Source: an uncultured Serinicoccus sp.
Lineage (GTDB): Bacteria > Actinomycetota > Actinomycetes > Actinomycetales > Dermatophilaceae
Length of the DNA stretch: 64,000 bases
Direction: 5' to 3'
Assembly (NCBI RefSeq): GCF_947500995.1
Contig: NZ_CANMUA010000006.1
Location: forward strand, 1-64,000
The position numbers were made by a program, and so were the translations under genes. Below, one piece after another: positions 54,379-63,057 of this stretch (position 1 is its first letter; the number at the start of each line of letters is the position of its first letter). A model generated the notes under the pieces. That model was given only the letters and a program-made list of their open reading frames with translations, searched no databases and was not told the DNA's origin.

Positions 54379-55665
54379 TCAGCACCCTTCCAGGATCGCG
54401 ACGACGCCCTGTCCGCCGGCCGCGCAGACGGAGATGAGCCCGCGCGAACCGGGCCCCAGGTCGTGGAGCATCTTGGCCAGGGTGGCCACGATGCGGCCGC
54501 CGGTGGCGGCGAACGGGTGGCCCGCGGCGAGCGAGGAGCCGTGGACGTTGAGCCGGCTGCGGTCCACCGTGCCGAGCGGCCCGTCCAGCCCCAGACGCCC
54601 CGTGCAGAACTCCTCGGACTCCCAGGCGGCCAGGGTGGCCAGGACCGTGGAGGCGAAGGCCTCGTGGATCTCGAACCGGTCGATGTCGTCCAGGGTCAGC
54701 CCCTGACGGGCGAGCAGGCGGGGGACGGCATACGCCGGAGCCATGAGCAGCCCCTCGTCGCCGGACACGTAGTCCACGGCCGCGACCTCGGCGTCCACGA
54801 AGCGGGCCAGCGCGGGCAGCCGGTGCTCGGCGGCCCACTGCGGGCTCCCGAGGAGCACCAGCGCGGCCCCGTCGGACAGCGGGGTGGAGTTGCCGGCCGT
54901 CATCGTCGCCCCCTCCCCCTTGCCGAAGACCGGGGACAGACCGGCGAGCTTGTCGACCGAGGTGTCCGGTCGCAGCCCCTCGTCACGGGAGAGCCGCAGG
55001 AAGCCGGTCGCCAGGTCGTCGAAGAAGCCGGAGTCCCACGCCGCCGCGAGCTGGTGGTGGCTGGCGGCCGCGAGCTCGTCCTGCGCCTCCCGGGTGATGC
55101 CCCACTCGCGGGCGGTCAGGGCCTGGTGCTCCCCCATGGACAGGCCCGTGCGCGGCTCGGCGTTGCGCGGCGTCTCCGGGGCGAGGTCACCGGGCCGGAC
55201 CGCGGCCAGCGCCTTGGCGCGCGCCAGCGGTGTGCGGGCCCGGCTGGCGCCGAGGAGGGCCTTGCGCAGCCCCTCGCCGACCGCGATGGGCGCGTCGCTG
55301 GCCGAGTCCACCCCACCGGCGACACCGGAGTCGACCTGGCCGAGCCGGATCTTGTTGGCGACCTGGATGACCGTCTCCAGCCCGGTGCCGCAGGCCTGCT
55401 GCAGGTCGTAGGCCGGGGTCGTCGCGGCCAGCGCCGACCCCAGGACCGCCTCCCGGGTGAGGTTGAAGTCGCGGGCGTGCTTGAGCACGGCGCCGGCGGC
55501 GACCTCGCCGACGCGCTCGCCCGCCAGCCCGAAGCGGGCGACGAGCCCGTCGAGGGTAGACGTGAGCATGGCCTGGTTGGAGGCGTCGGCATACGCACCC
55601 CCCGCCTTGCCGAACGGGATCCGGTTGCCGCCGAGGATGACGGCATCGGTGAGCTGGTCGGGCAT
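54379..55665 (-). CDS. Acetyl-CoA C-acyltransferase (thiolase), FadA2-like
   Basis: 428 aa. Thiolase active-site residues: Cys in LQQACGTGLETV, His in GHPFAATGGRIVA and Cys in ISVCAAGGQGVVAILE. It catalyses 3-ketoacyl-CoA + CoA to acetyl-CoA + shortened acyl-CoA, or the reverse. I start at ATG 55665 (MPDQLTDAVILGG), with AGGAG 6-7 nt ahead; the open frame further upstream is not conserved. First gene of the operon, divergent from tetR with a shared operator region. Confidence 0.92.
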   Translation of the reverse strand: MPDQLTDAVILGGNRIPFGKAGGAYADASNQAMLTSTLDGLVARFGLAGERVGEVAAGAVLKHARDFNLTREAVLGSALAATTPAYDLQQACGTGLETVIQVANKIRLGQVDSGVAGGVDSASDAPIAVGEGLRKALLGASRARTPLARAKALAAVRPGDLAPETPRNAEPRTGLSMGEHQALTAREWGITREAQDELAAASHHQLAAAWDSGFFDDLATGFLRLSRDEGLRPDTSVDKLAGLSPVFGKGEGATMTAGNSTPLSDGAALVLLGSPQWAAEHRLPALARFVDAEVAAVDYVSGDEGLLMAPAYAVPRLLARQGLTLDDIDRFEIHEAFASTVLATLAAWESEEFCTGRLGLDGPLGTVDRSRLNVHGSSLAAGHPFAATGGRIVATLAKMLHDLGPGSRGLISVCAAGGQGVVAILEGC

Positions 55666-55711
55666 GAGATCTCCTCGCGGGGCGGGGTCACGGCGGGACA
55701 ACTATCTGATA

Positions 55712-55734
55712 CCGACTGTAGCCGATACAGCGGG
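55712..55734. promoter_or_regulatory. Palindromic TetR operator candidate
   Basis: CTGTA-GCCGA-TACAG (55716-55730) is a perfect 5-bp inverted repeat with partly matching flanks, in the 89-bp gap between the divergent thiolase and tetR starts. It is the most AT-rich part of the gap and overlaps where both promoters must lie. Also present is TACTCT, 7 nt before the tetR ATG. Confidence 0.55.
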
Positions 55735-55754
55735 TACACGGTACTCTCGAGGGT

Positions 55755-56429
55755 ATGACGATCCAGACCGACGGCGCGGGCCCGGCCGTGGCCGAGCCCC
55801 GGGACGGGCGGGACTCCCGGTGGGAGGCGCACCGCACCCGCCGCCGCCGGCAGCTCGTCGAGGCCGCCCTCAAGGCGATCCGCCGCCACGGCGCCGGCGT
55901 CGGCATGGACGAGATCGCCGCGCAGGCCGGCACCAGCAAGACCGTCCTCTACCGCCACCTGGGCGACCGGGCCGGGCTCTACGGCGCCGTCGTGCAGGCC
56001 GTCGACGAGAACGTCCTCACCGACCTGGAGGCCGCCCAGCAGCAGGGCGGTGACGTCGTCACCCGCATCGAGGCCATGGTGCGGTCCTACCTCGCGCTGG
56101 TGCAGCGGGACCCGGAGATCTACCGCTTCGTCATGACGCGCCCCCTGGAGACCACCGAGGGCGACCCCGACGACCCGGTGCACCGCCTCACCGACCGGGT
56201 GGGCGAGCAGATCGCCGTCGCGATCCACGGCCACCTCGTCGACACGGGACGCGCGGCCGAGGCGGACACGCTGGCCCTGGCCTGGGGCCACGGGATCGTC
56301 GGCCTCGTGCGCGCCAGCGCCGACCACTTCCTCACCGGCCGCAGCACCACGCAGCTCAGCGTCGAGTCGGCCACCCACGCCGTCGTCGAGCTCATCCGAC
56401 CAGCACTCGCAGGAGGACCCCGCCCATGA
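55755..56429 (+). CDS. TetR-family transcriptional regulator
   Basis: 224 aa. HTH at about residues 45-70 (VGMDEIAAQAGTSKTVLYRHLGDR), followed by an all-helical ligand domain. Its position suggests control of the divergent thiolase-reductase-hydratase operon and of the acyl-CoA oxidase it overlaps; an acyl-CoA ligand is a reasonable guess. ATG 55755 has a -10-like TACTCT 7 nt ahead (leaderless). The stop overlaps the next gene as ATGA. Confidence 0.9.
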   Translation: MTIQTDGAGPAVAEPRDGRDSRWEAHRTRRRRQLVEAALKAIRRHGAGVGMDEIAAQAGTSKTVLYRHLGDRAGLYGAVVQAVDENVLTDLEAAQQQGGDVVTRIEAMVRSYLALVQRDPEIYRFVMTRPLETTEGDPDDPVHRLTDRVGEQIAVAIHGHLVDTGRAAEADTLALAWGHGIVGLVRASADHFLTGRSTTQLSVESATHAVVELIRPALAGGPRP

Positions 56430-58471
56430 CCACGTCCGCCCAGCCGCAGACCCACACCCCGCAGCCGGACACCGACGTCAGCATGCCCGCCAGCGCCGAC
56501 GCCGCGGCGACGCGACCGCGCTCGCAGGAGCAGCTCACCGACCTCGGCGAGGCCCTGCGCCGGGCGACCGGAGGCCGCTACGGCCCGGTCCGCGACCTCG
56601 CCCGGGCCACCGTCCCCGCCGCCACGATGGTGCGCGACCCCGAGCTCACGATGCCGCAGGCCCGCGAGTGGACCACCGACGCCCTGCGGCGGCTCGTCGA
56701 CCTGGGGATGGCCGGGAGCGGCTTCCCCGTGGCCCAGGGCGGCCTGGACGACGTCGGCCGCTCCTGCGTCGACTTCGAGATGACCGCCCACGGGGACCTG
56801 TCCCTCACGGTCAAGTCCGGCGTCCACTTCGGGCTCTACGGCGGGGCCGTCACCGCGCTCGGCTCGCCGTGGCACCACGAGACCTTCCTGCCCCCCGTCC
56901 TGTCGATGGAGCAGGTCGGGTGCTACGCCATGACCGAGTTCGGGCACGGGTCCGACGTCGCCTCGCTGGAGACCACGCATACCTACGACCCGAGCACGGA
57001 CGAGATCGTCGTGCACTCCCCCACCCCCTCGTCGACCAAGACCTACATCGGCGCGGCCGCCCACGACGCGCACGTCGCCGCGGTCTACGGCCAGCTCGTC
57101 GTGGACGGGGAGTCGCACGGCGTGCACGTCGTCGTCGTCCCGATCCGCGACGAGGCCGGGAACCCCGCGCCCGGCGTCACGCTCGGCGACAACGGCGCCA
57201 AGGGCGGGCTGGCCGGGGTGGACAACGGGACGATCACCTTCGACCAGGTGCGGGTCCCGCGCAGCCACCTGCTGAACCGCTACGGCGGGATCGACGACGA
57301 GGGCCGCTACGTCTCCGACATCGACGGCGACGGCAAGCGCTTCTTCACCATGCTCGGGACCCTGGTGCGCGGGCGCATCTGCGTGGCGGCCGGCGCCGCG
57401 ACCGCGTCCCGCAAGGCGCTCTCCATCGCGACGCGGTATGCCCTGCGCCGCCGCCAGTTCAGCGCACCCGGGCACGAGGGCGAGGTCCTCCTGCTCGACT
57501 ACCTCGCCCACCAGCGCAAGCTCCTCCCCGGCATCGCCACGGCATACGCCCACATGTTCGCGGTCAACGAGCTCACCGAGCGGCTGCAGGAGCTGCACGA
57601 GATGCCGACCAAGGACCAGGAGGCGCAGCGCGAGCTGGAGACCCGGGCCGCCGGGCTCAAGGCCGTCACCACGCGGTTCAGCAACGACACCATCCAGATG
57701 TGCCGCGAGGCGTGCGGAGGCGCGGGCTATCTCGCCGAGAACGGCCTCACCACGCTGCGCGGCGACGCGGACGTCTTCGCCACCTTCGAGGGCGACAACA
57801 CGGTGCTGCTGCAGCTCGTCGCCAAGGGCCTGCTCTCGGGCTACAAGGAGATGTGGGGCGACCTCGACATGCGCGGCATGGTGCAGTTCGCCGCGCGTGC
57901 CTTCGGCGGCCAGTTCGTCGAGGCCACGGCCGCCCGGCCGCTGGTCGAGCGGCTGCGCTCGGCGGCCGCCCGCAAGGGCGACGACGACACCCTGCTCGAC
58001 CGCGGCTGGCACCTGGCGATGTTCGCCGACCGCGAGCGCCATGTCCTGGAGACCCTCGCGACCCGGCTGCGCCGCCGGGCCGAGGACCAGGACTCCTTCG
58101 AGGCCTTCAACTCGGCGCAGGACCACGTGCTCCTCGCCGCGCGCACCCACATGGACCGGGTCGTGCTGGAGGCCTTCGTCGCCGGGGTCGAGGCGTGCGA
58201 GGACGAGCAGGTGCGCGAGGTCCTCGAGCGGCTCTGCTCGCTCTACGCCCTCACCTCCATCGACGCCGACGCGGGATGGTTCCAGGCGCACCACCGGATG
58301 TCGGCCGGGCGCGCCAAGGCGGTCATCGCCCAGATCAACACGCTGTGCGCCGAGCTGCGGCCGCAGGCCCTCGAGCTGGTCGAGGGCCTGGGCATCCCCG
58401 AGCCCTGGCTCAACTCGCAGATGCTGCGCGACGAGACCGCCGCCCGCTGGACGCCGGGCGCCGCGGTCTGA
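56426..58471 (+). CDS. Acyl-CoA oxidase
   Basis: 681 aa flavoprotein that oxidises acyl-CoA to trans-2-enoyl-CoA, passing electrons to oxygen. An acyl-CoA dehydrogenase fold (CYAMTEFGHGSDVASLETT; the FAD region RREACGGAGYL type at MCREACGGAGYLAENGL) plus the ~200-residue C-terminal ACOX domain. FATFEGDNTVLLQLVAKGLL is typical of oxidases rather than FadE dehydrogenases. The first ~35 residues are disordered. It is translationally coupled to tetR. Peroxide would be a by-product; no catalase is in the window. Confidence 0.88.
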   Translation: MTTSAQPQTHTPQPDTDVSMPASADAAATRPRSQEQLTDLGEALRRATGGRYGPVRDLARATVPAATMVRDPELTMPQAREWTTDALRRLVDLGMAGSGFPVAQGGLDDVGRSCVDFEMTAHGDLSLTVKSGVHFGLYGGAVTALGSPWHHETFLPPVLSMEQVGCYAMTEFGHGSDVASLETTHTYDPSTDEIVVHSPTPSSTKTYIGAAAHDAHVAAVYGQLVVDGESHGVHVVVVPIRDEAGNPAPGVTLGDNGAKGGLAGVDNGTITFDQVRVPRSHLLNRYGGIDDEGRYVSDIDGDGKRFFTMLGTLVRGRICVAAGAATASRKALSIATRYALRRRQFSAPGHEGEVLLLDYLAHQRKLLPGIATAYAHMFAVNELTERLQELHEMPTKDQEAQRELETRAAGLKAVTTRFSNDTIQMCREACGGAGYLAENGLTTLRGDADVFATFEGDNTVLLQLVAKGLLSGYKEMWGDLDMRGMVQFAARAFGGQFVEATAARPLVERLRSAAARKGDDDTLLDRGWHLAMFADRERHVLETLATRLRRRAEDQDSFEAFNSAQDHVLLAARTHMDRVVLEAFVAGVEACEDEQVREVLERLCSLYALTSIDADAGWFQAHHRMSAGRAKAVIAQINTLCAELRPQALELVEGLGIPEPWLNSQMLRDETAARWTPGAAV

Positions 58472-58476
58472 GCAGG

Positions 58477-59043
58477 TCAGCGCAGGCCGTGGGCCCACAG
58501 GTCGCGCAGCAGCGCGACCTCGGCGAGGTGGTGGATCACCTCGCGGTTGATGTGCAGGACCAGGGTGAGCATCGGGGCGTCCGCCCACGGGCCCTCCGCC
58601 GGCCCCACCGGGCGCCGTAACCCCTCCTCGTCGAGCCCGCGCACCCCGGCCGACCAGGCGGCATACGCCGCGTCGAGCTGGTCGAGCGCCTCGGCGGCGG
58701 TGCCCGGGTAGTCCCAGCCGAGGATGTCCGCCGGCGGACCGCCGAAGTGGCTGTGCGCGCGGGTGCCCAGGACCCCGACGACGACGTGCCCGAGCCGCCA
58801 GGCGATCGAGGTGACGGGAGTCGGGTCCGGCTCCGGGTCGGCCCAGTCCAGCTGCCAGTCACCGCCCCCCGCCCGCGCGGTGACCGACGGAGGCGGTGCC
58901 GCCGCCCGCGGCCGCGCGGTCCACGTGCCGGGCACCGGCTCCCAGAGGTACTCCTCGTCGGTCAGCCCATCCAGCCGGGGCCTGGCCTGCTGCGTCCAGT
59001 GCCAGTCCAGCTGCTCCACGAGGTCGGTCGTCAGGGGGTCCAT
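58477..59043 (-). CDS. DinB-like domain protein
   Basis: 188 aa. WHWTQQARPRLDGLTDEEYL, then ITSIAWRLGHV-type TSIAWRLGHVVVGVLGTR, and the C-terminal HINREVIHHLAEVALLRDL give the DinB/YfiT four-helix fold with three candidate metal histidines. Family members include thiol-dependent transferases; the substrate is unknown. Divergent from a WYL regulator, a pairing seen often, and convergent with the acyl-CoA oxidase with only 5 bp between stops. Confidence 0.85.
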   Translation of the reverse strand: MDPLTTDLVEQLDWHWTQQARPRLDGLTDEEYLWEPVPGTWTARPRAAAPPPSVTARAGGGDWQLDWADPEPDPTPVTSIAWRLGHVVVGVLGTRAHSHFGGPPADILGWDYPGTAAEALDQLDAAYAAWSAGVRGLDEEGLRRPVGPAEGPWADAPMLTLVLHINREVIHHLAEVALLRDLWAHGLR

Positions 59044-59103
59044 GTGGCGAGCACACCACGTCAGCAGGACAGGGGCTGTCCGCGGCCGTGGCACAGTGGC
59101 GCC

Positions 59104-60078
59104 ATGACCGACCCCACGACCCGGGTGCTGCGGCTGCTGGGACTCTTCCAGACCCGCGCGCTGTGGACCTCCGAGGAGCTCGCCGAGCGGCTCGGCGTGA
59201 CCACCCGCAGCATCCGGCGCGACATCGACCGGCTCCGCGAGCTCGGCTACCCCGTGCGCGCGAGCAGCGGGACCGGCGGCGGCTACCAGCTGGGTGCCGG
59301 GGGCTCGCTGCCCCCGCTCTTGCTCGCCGAGGACGAGGCGGTGGCGATCGCCGTGTGCCTGCGGCTGGCTGCCGGGGGCACCGTGGCCGGCGTGGCGGAC
59401 AGCGCCGTGCGGATCCTCGCCAAGCTCGACCAGGTGATGCCGGCGCGCGCCCGGGACCAGGTCTCCGCGATCCACGACACCCTGGTGACCGTCGGCCGCC
59501 CGGCCGCCGTGGTGGACCCGGCCATCCTCATGGCGGCCTCACGCGCCTGCCGAGACCGGCTGCGGGCGACGCTGCGGTACGTCGCCCGCGACGGTGCGGA
59601 GTCCACGCGGCGGATCGAGCCGGCCAGCCTGGTCGCCGTGAGCTACCGCTGGTACCTCCTGGCCTTCGACCTGGACCGCGACGACTGGCGCAGCTTCCGC
59701 CTGGACCGCGTCCGCGAGCTCGCGGTGGGCACCCTGCGCGGGGCCGTCCGAGAGGTCCCCGACCCTGCGACGTACATCACCCGGTCGGTGACCCGCTCCC
59801 CCTACCGCTTCGTGGCGACCGCCCGGGTGCGGATGCCCCTCACGGACCTGGCGGACCGCGTCTCGCCGCTGGCCGGGGAGATCCGTGACCTCGGTGACGG
59901 CTGGTGCGAGCTCGTGACCGGTGGGGAGTCGTTGGACTACCTCGTCGTCGAGCTGATGATGCTGGGGGCCGAGGTGGAGGTCCTCGACCCGCCTGAGCTG
60001 GTCGAGCACCTGCGGACGGTGCTCGACCGGCTCGGCGGCGCCGCCGGTCAGGGCAGGGCGCGTCGCAGCAGCCCGTAG
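59104..60078 (+). CDS. WYL-domain helix-turn-helix transcriptional regulator
   Basis: 324 aa. N-terminal winged HTH (TSEELAERLGVTTRSIRRDI, 22-41), a middle helical region, the WYL motif at VAVSYRWYLLAFDLDRDDW with SFRLDRVREL, and a C-terminal WCX extension. Probably controls the divergent DinB-like gene 60 bp away. CACAGT ends 6 nt before ATG 59104. The last 31 bp overlap the convergent permease gene. Confidence 0.9.
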   Translation: MTDPTTRVLRLLGLFQTRALWTSEELAERLGVTTRSIRRDIDRLRELGYPVRASSGTGGGYQLGAGGSLPPLLLAEDEAVAIAVCLRLAAGGTVAGVADSAVRILAKLDQVMPARARDQVSAIHDTLVTVGRPAAVVDPAILMAASRACRDRLRATLRYVARDGAESTRRIEPASLVAVSYRWYLLAFDLDRDDWRSFRLDRVRELAVGTLRGAVREVPDPATYITRSVTRSPYRFVATARVRMPLTDLADRVSPLAGEIRDLGDGWCELVTGGESLDYLVVELMMLGAEVEVLDPPELVEHLRTVLDRLGGAAGQGRARRSSP

Positions 60079-60731
60079 GACGCCAGCGCCAGGAGCGCCA
60101 GGACCGGCAGGCTCCACAGCGTGAGTCCGAGGACGCCGGCGTCGGCGACCCAGGCGGCGACCTGGCCCCAGGCCTCCGCCCTCGTGATCGCCCAGAGCGC
60201 GACGAGCACCAGCAGGGCGAGCACGATGAGCCCGGCCGTCAGCACGAGCGTCCCGAACCGCTTGTACACCACGGCGCAGAAGAACCCGACCTTGAAGAAG
60301 GCGAAGGACAGGACGAGGTAGACCAGGCCCGCCACGGCCCAGCCGTCGGACCACACCCCGGGGACCTGGAAGAACACGCTGCCGGTGCCGAACCCACCGG
60401 TGGCCTCCTCCAGCAACCCGCCCAGGACGTAGGTCACGGCCAGCGCCGCCGAGGCCAGCAGGGCGGTGAGCACGGTGCCGAGGTAGAACTCGCGGCGGGT
60501 CACGCTCAGGGCCTGGGAGAAGGGGAAGGTGAGGGTGAGCGACTGCACGCCCACGACGAGGAAGTACCACATCGGGGCCTGTGCCCCGCCGCCCACGATG
60601 CCCTCGACGGGGAGCAGGGCGAAGATCGTCATGGTGACGAGGAAGGCTCCGCCGAGCACGAGGAGCGGGACCCAGACGAAGGTCTGCGTGTTGACCAGCT
60701 GGAGGCGGACGACGGACAGGGTGCGGTTCAT
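60048..60731 (-). CDS. ABC transporter permease (YtrA-associated)
   Basis: 227 aa with about six membrane helices (LLVLGGAFLVTMTIFALLP, TVLTALLASAALAVTYVLGG, LVYLVLSFAFFKVGFFCAVV, LVLTAGLIVLALLVLVALWA, LGLTLWSLPVLALLALAS). Coupled to its ATPase by a 4-bp overlap. Third gene of a GntR-ATPase-permease operon, an arrangement linked to cell-envelope stress in other Gram-positives; the substrate is unknown. Its 3' end overlaps the WYL gene on the other strand. Confidence 0.85.
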   Translation of the reverse strand: MNRTLSVVRLQLVNTQTFVWVPLLVLGGAFLVTMTIFALLPVEGIVGGGAQAPMWYFLVVGVQSLTLTFPFSQALSVTRREFYLGTVLTALLASAALAVTYVLGGLLEEATGGFGTGSVFFQVPGVWSDGWAVAGLVYLVLSFAFFKVGFFCAVVYKRFGTLVLTAGLIVLALLVLVALWAITRAEAWGQVAAWVADAGVLGLTLWSLPVLALLALASYGLLRRALP

Positions 60732-61633
60732 GGCACGAGCTCCTGGTGCTTCGGGGCGGAGTCCTCGGCCCGGCGGGCGAGGCGGACGACGAGCTGCTGG
60801 AGGGACACCGGCGCGACGTCGAGGTCTGCCTCGCGCAGGCGCTGACGGTCCTGCTCGGACAGCCCTCCCAGCACGGTGGCCGAGGTGACCCGGCCCAGGC
60901 GCTCGGTGTGGATGACCTCCCGTCCGGCGACGAAGTCCTCGACGGCGGCCGAGCTCCCCACGACGGCGGAGGCCCGGCCCCGCAGCGCATCCGTGTCCTC
61001 GTCCAGCAGGATGCGCCCCCGGTCGATGACCAGCACCCGCTCCAGCAGCGGGGCGACCTCGTCGATGAGGTGGCTGGACAGGACGACGGTCCTGGGGTGC
61101 GCGGCGTAGTCCTGCAGGAGCCGGTCGTAGAAGAGCTGGCGGGCGACGGCGTCGAGCCCGAGGTAGGGCTCGTCGAAGAAGGTGACCTCCGCCCGGGAGG
61201 CCAGGCCGATGATGACGCCGACGGCGGACAGCTGCCCGCGGGAGAGCTTCTTGATCCGCCGCTTCACCGGGAGCTCGAACTCCTCGACGAGGTCCTGGGC
61301 GAGGTCCTCGTCCCACCGGGGGAAGAACAGCCGCGCCATCCTCAGGGCGTGGCGACCCGTGGCGTCGTCCGGATACTTCTGGCTCTCCCGGACGAAGCAC
61401 ATCCTGGACAACACCGCCGGGTTCTCGAACGGGGCCTGCCCGAACACCCGGACCTGTCCCGAGGTCGCGAAGTTCTGCGCCGTGAGGATGGACATCGCCG
61501 TCGTCTTGCCGGCGCCGTTGCGCCCGAGCAGACCGTAGATCGCGTCCTGCTCGATGGAGAACGACACGTCGTCCAGGGCGGTCGTCTCGCGATATCTCTT
61601 GGTGAGGTTCTGCACCTCGATGACCGAACTCAT
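60728..61633 (-). CDS. ABC transporter ATP-binding protein
   Basis: 301 aa. Walker A GLLGRNGAGKTTAM, signature KKLSRGQLSAVGV, Walker B EVTFFDEPYLGLD and H-loop LSSHLID. A C-terminal ~85-residue domain follows. TGATG overlap with the gntR gene and ATGA overlap with the permease show the three are translated together. Confidence 0.93.
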   Translation of the reverse strand: MSSVIEVQNLTKRYRETTALDDVSFSIEQDAIYGLLGRNGAGKTTAMSILTAQNFATSGQVRVFGQAPFENPAVLSRMCFVRESQKYPDDATGRHALRMARLFFPRWDEDLAQDLVEEFELPVKRRIKKLSRGQLSAVGVIIGLASRAEVTFFDEPYLGLDAVARQLFYDRLLQDYAAHPRTVVLSSHLIDEVAPLLERVLVIDRGRILLDEDTDALRGRASAVVGSSAAVEDFVAGREVIHTERLGRVTSATVLGGLSEQDRQRLREADLDVAPVSLQQLVVRLARRAEDSAPKHQELVP

Positions 61634-62007
61634 CAGCTCGGCTCCTTCCTGGTGGTGGCACTGCGCTCGGCGATGATGTCGGCCACGTCCTGCGGCCCCA
61701 GCCCGAGGCGTCGGGCCTCGGTGAGCAGGGGGTCGACGTAGGCGGCGGCGAAGTCCTGGGTGCGCCGGGCGAGCAGCCGGGCACGGGCCCCGTCGGCGAC
61801 GAACATCCCGACGCCGCGCCGCTTGTAGAGCACCCCGTCGTCGACGAGCTGGTTGACGCCCTTGGCGGCGGTGGCCGGGTTGATGCGGTGGAAGGCCGCG
61901 AGCTCGTTGATCGAGGGAGCCCGCTCCTCCTCGGACAGGCTGCCGTCGACGATCGAGGCCTCGATGCTCTCCGCGATCTGCACGAAGATCGGTCGACCTT
62001 CCTCCAT
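61633..62007 (-). CDS. GntR-family regulator, YtrA subfamily
   Basis: 124 aa: winged HTH (RAPSINELAAFHRINPATAAKG, 33-53) and only a short C-terminal dimerisation tail, the YtrA hallmark. YtrA-type repressors control their own ABC operon. Start ATG 62007 with AAGGAGG 9 nt ahead; the in-frame GTG at 62010 is nearly as good. A TACTAG-A-CTAGTA palindrome lies in the promoter. Confidence 0.92.
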   Translation of the reverse strand: MEEGRPIFVQIAESIEASIVDGSLSEEERAPSINELAAFHRINPATAAKGVNQLVDDGVLYKRRGVGMFVADGARARLLARRTQDFAAAYVDPLLTEARRLGLGPQDVADIIAERSATTRKEPS

Positions 62008-62030
62008 CACCGGCAACCTCCTTGGTTAGT

Positions 62031-62069
62031 TACTAGACTAGTACACCACTAAACCACGTGGGCTGGCAA
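62031..62069 (-). promoter_or_regulatory. gntR-ABC promoter with palindromic operator
   Basis: Perfect 13-bp palindrome TACTAGACTAGTA at 62031-62043, flanked by near-symmetric TGGTTAGT and ACTAAACCA. Promoter candidate: TTGCCA (62069-62064), an 18-nt spacer, and TGTACT (62045-62040), so the operator covers the -10. It resembles known YtrA sites built on GTACTA half-sites; autoregulation is inferred. Confidence 0.65.
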
Positions 62070-62151
62070 GGGGCGGTGGAGAGGGGAGGCCGGACCGGGT
62101 CCGAGCGTGTACCGGGTCGCCGATGGCGACCGGGCTCCGGGGAGTGGGGGG

Positions 62152-63057
62152 TCAGCGGGCGGCGAGGCCCGCCAGCAGCGCGCCGCCGAGGACGACGACC
62201 GCGGCGACGGCCTGAGCCCACCCGGCCTGCTTGAGCACGATGAGCAGCTCCCGCAGGTAGGCCGCAGCAGGGTCCGTCGGCACCCGCACCCCCACCACCC
62301 GGAGCGGCAACCGGTTCCGGCGGACCAGCCACCGGGTCCGCGGGGCGTGGTAGGCGCTGGTCACCACCGCGTAGGGGGGCGGCGCACCCCGTGCGCCCAG
62401 CAGCGCCGCGGAGAGCCGGAGGTTCTCCACGGTCGTGGTGGCGCGGTCCTCGAGGACGACCGGTGCCCGGGGGTCGACCGCCTGCACCCACCGCCCCATC
62501 GCGACGGCCTCGGCGGGGCGACCCCGGGTGCCGCGGCCTCCGGTGAGCACGAGCGGCAGGGCGGGTGCGTCCTCGTCGAGGCCCCCGTCCTGCCCGCCGG
62601 CCCCCTCGCTGTGTCCGGACCCTGCCGCGAGGGCGGCCCGTGCCGCCAGCCCGCCCCGCAACCGCGCCGCGAGCTCCTCCCCCACCTCGCCGTCCGGCAC
62701 GGGGGCACCGAGCACGACGACCGCCCCGCAGCCGGACGCCGTCCCGGGACGGCAGAGCCGCCACCGCGCCACCAGGAGGACGAGCAGGACGAAGCCCGGC
62801 CAGGCGGCCAGCAGCAGCAGACCCGCGCCCAGCCCGACCATGACCGGGTCGGGGGCGGTCCCCAGGAGGGTGAGCCCGACGACCGGGGCGGCCAGCGTGG
62901 CCGGGCCACCGAGCAGGGCCCCCGTCGTGTCGCCGCCGCGACGCCCCCGGGCGAGCCGGCGGGCGGCATACGTCAGCAGCAGACCGGGCAGGACGAGCCC
63001 CAGCGCGGCGAGGACGACCCCGCTCCCGAGGAGCGGGGTGGAGAGCGCGTCGCTCAG
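62152..63057 (-). CDS. DUF218/YdcF-like membrane protein (ElyC/SanA family), possible CTG start
   Basis: About 301 aa. Four N-terminal helices (LLGSGVVLAALGLVLPGLLL, LAAPVVGLTLLGTA, VMVGLGAGLLLLAAWPGFVL and a short one), then the DUF218 domain: GAVVVLGAPVPDGE, LVLTGGRGTRGRP, DRATTTVENLRLSA and VTSAYHAPRTRWLVR. A last helix ends the protein. ElyC/SanA relatives act in envelope homeostasis. No ATG, GTG or TTG exists in frame before the first helices; CTG 63057 overlaps the rocD stop as CTGA and is my best start. Otherwise the first ATG removes two helices. Confidence 0.75.
   Translation of the reverse strand: MSDALSTPLLGSGVVLAALGLVLPGLLLTYAARRLARGRRGGDTTGALLGGPATLAAPVVGLTLLGTAPDPVMVGLGAGLLLLAAWPGFVLLVLLVARWRLCRPGTASGCGAVVVLGAPVPDGEVGEELAARLRGGLAARAALAAGSGHSEGAGGQDGGLDEDAPALPLVLTGGRGTRGRPAEAVAMGRWVQAVDPRAPVVLEDRATTTVENLRLSAALLGARGAPPPYAVVTSAYHAPRTRWLVRRNRLPLRVVGVRVPTDPAAAYLRELLIVLKQAGWAQAVAAVVVLGGALLAGLAAR

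Noticed and set aside
56426-58471. Call as FadE5-type acyl-CoA dehydrogenase by analogy with the mycobacterial cluster
   Set aside because: Length (681 aa), the C-terminal domain and the ATFEGDNTVLLQ region fit acyl-CoA oxidase better.
56120-58588. 822-codon minus-strand frame opposite the acyl-CoA oxidase
   Set aside because: Shadow of a clear plus-strand enzyme; no domain motifs, and it also crosses the TetR gene and DinB end.
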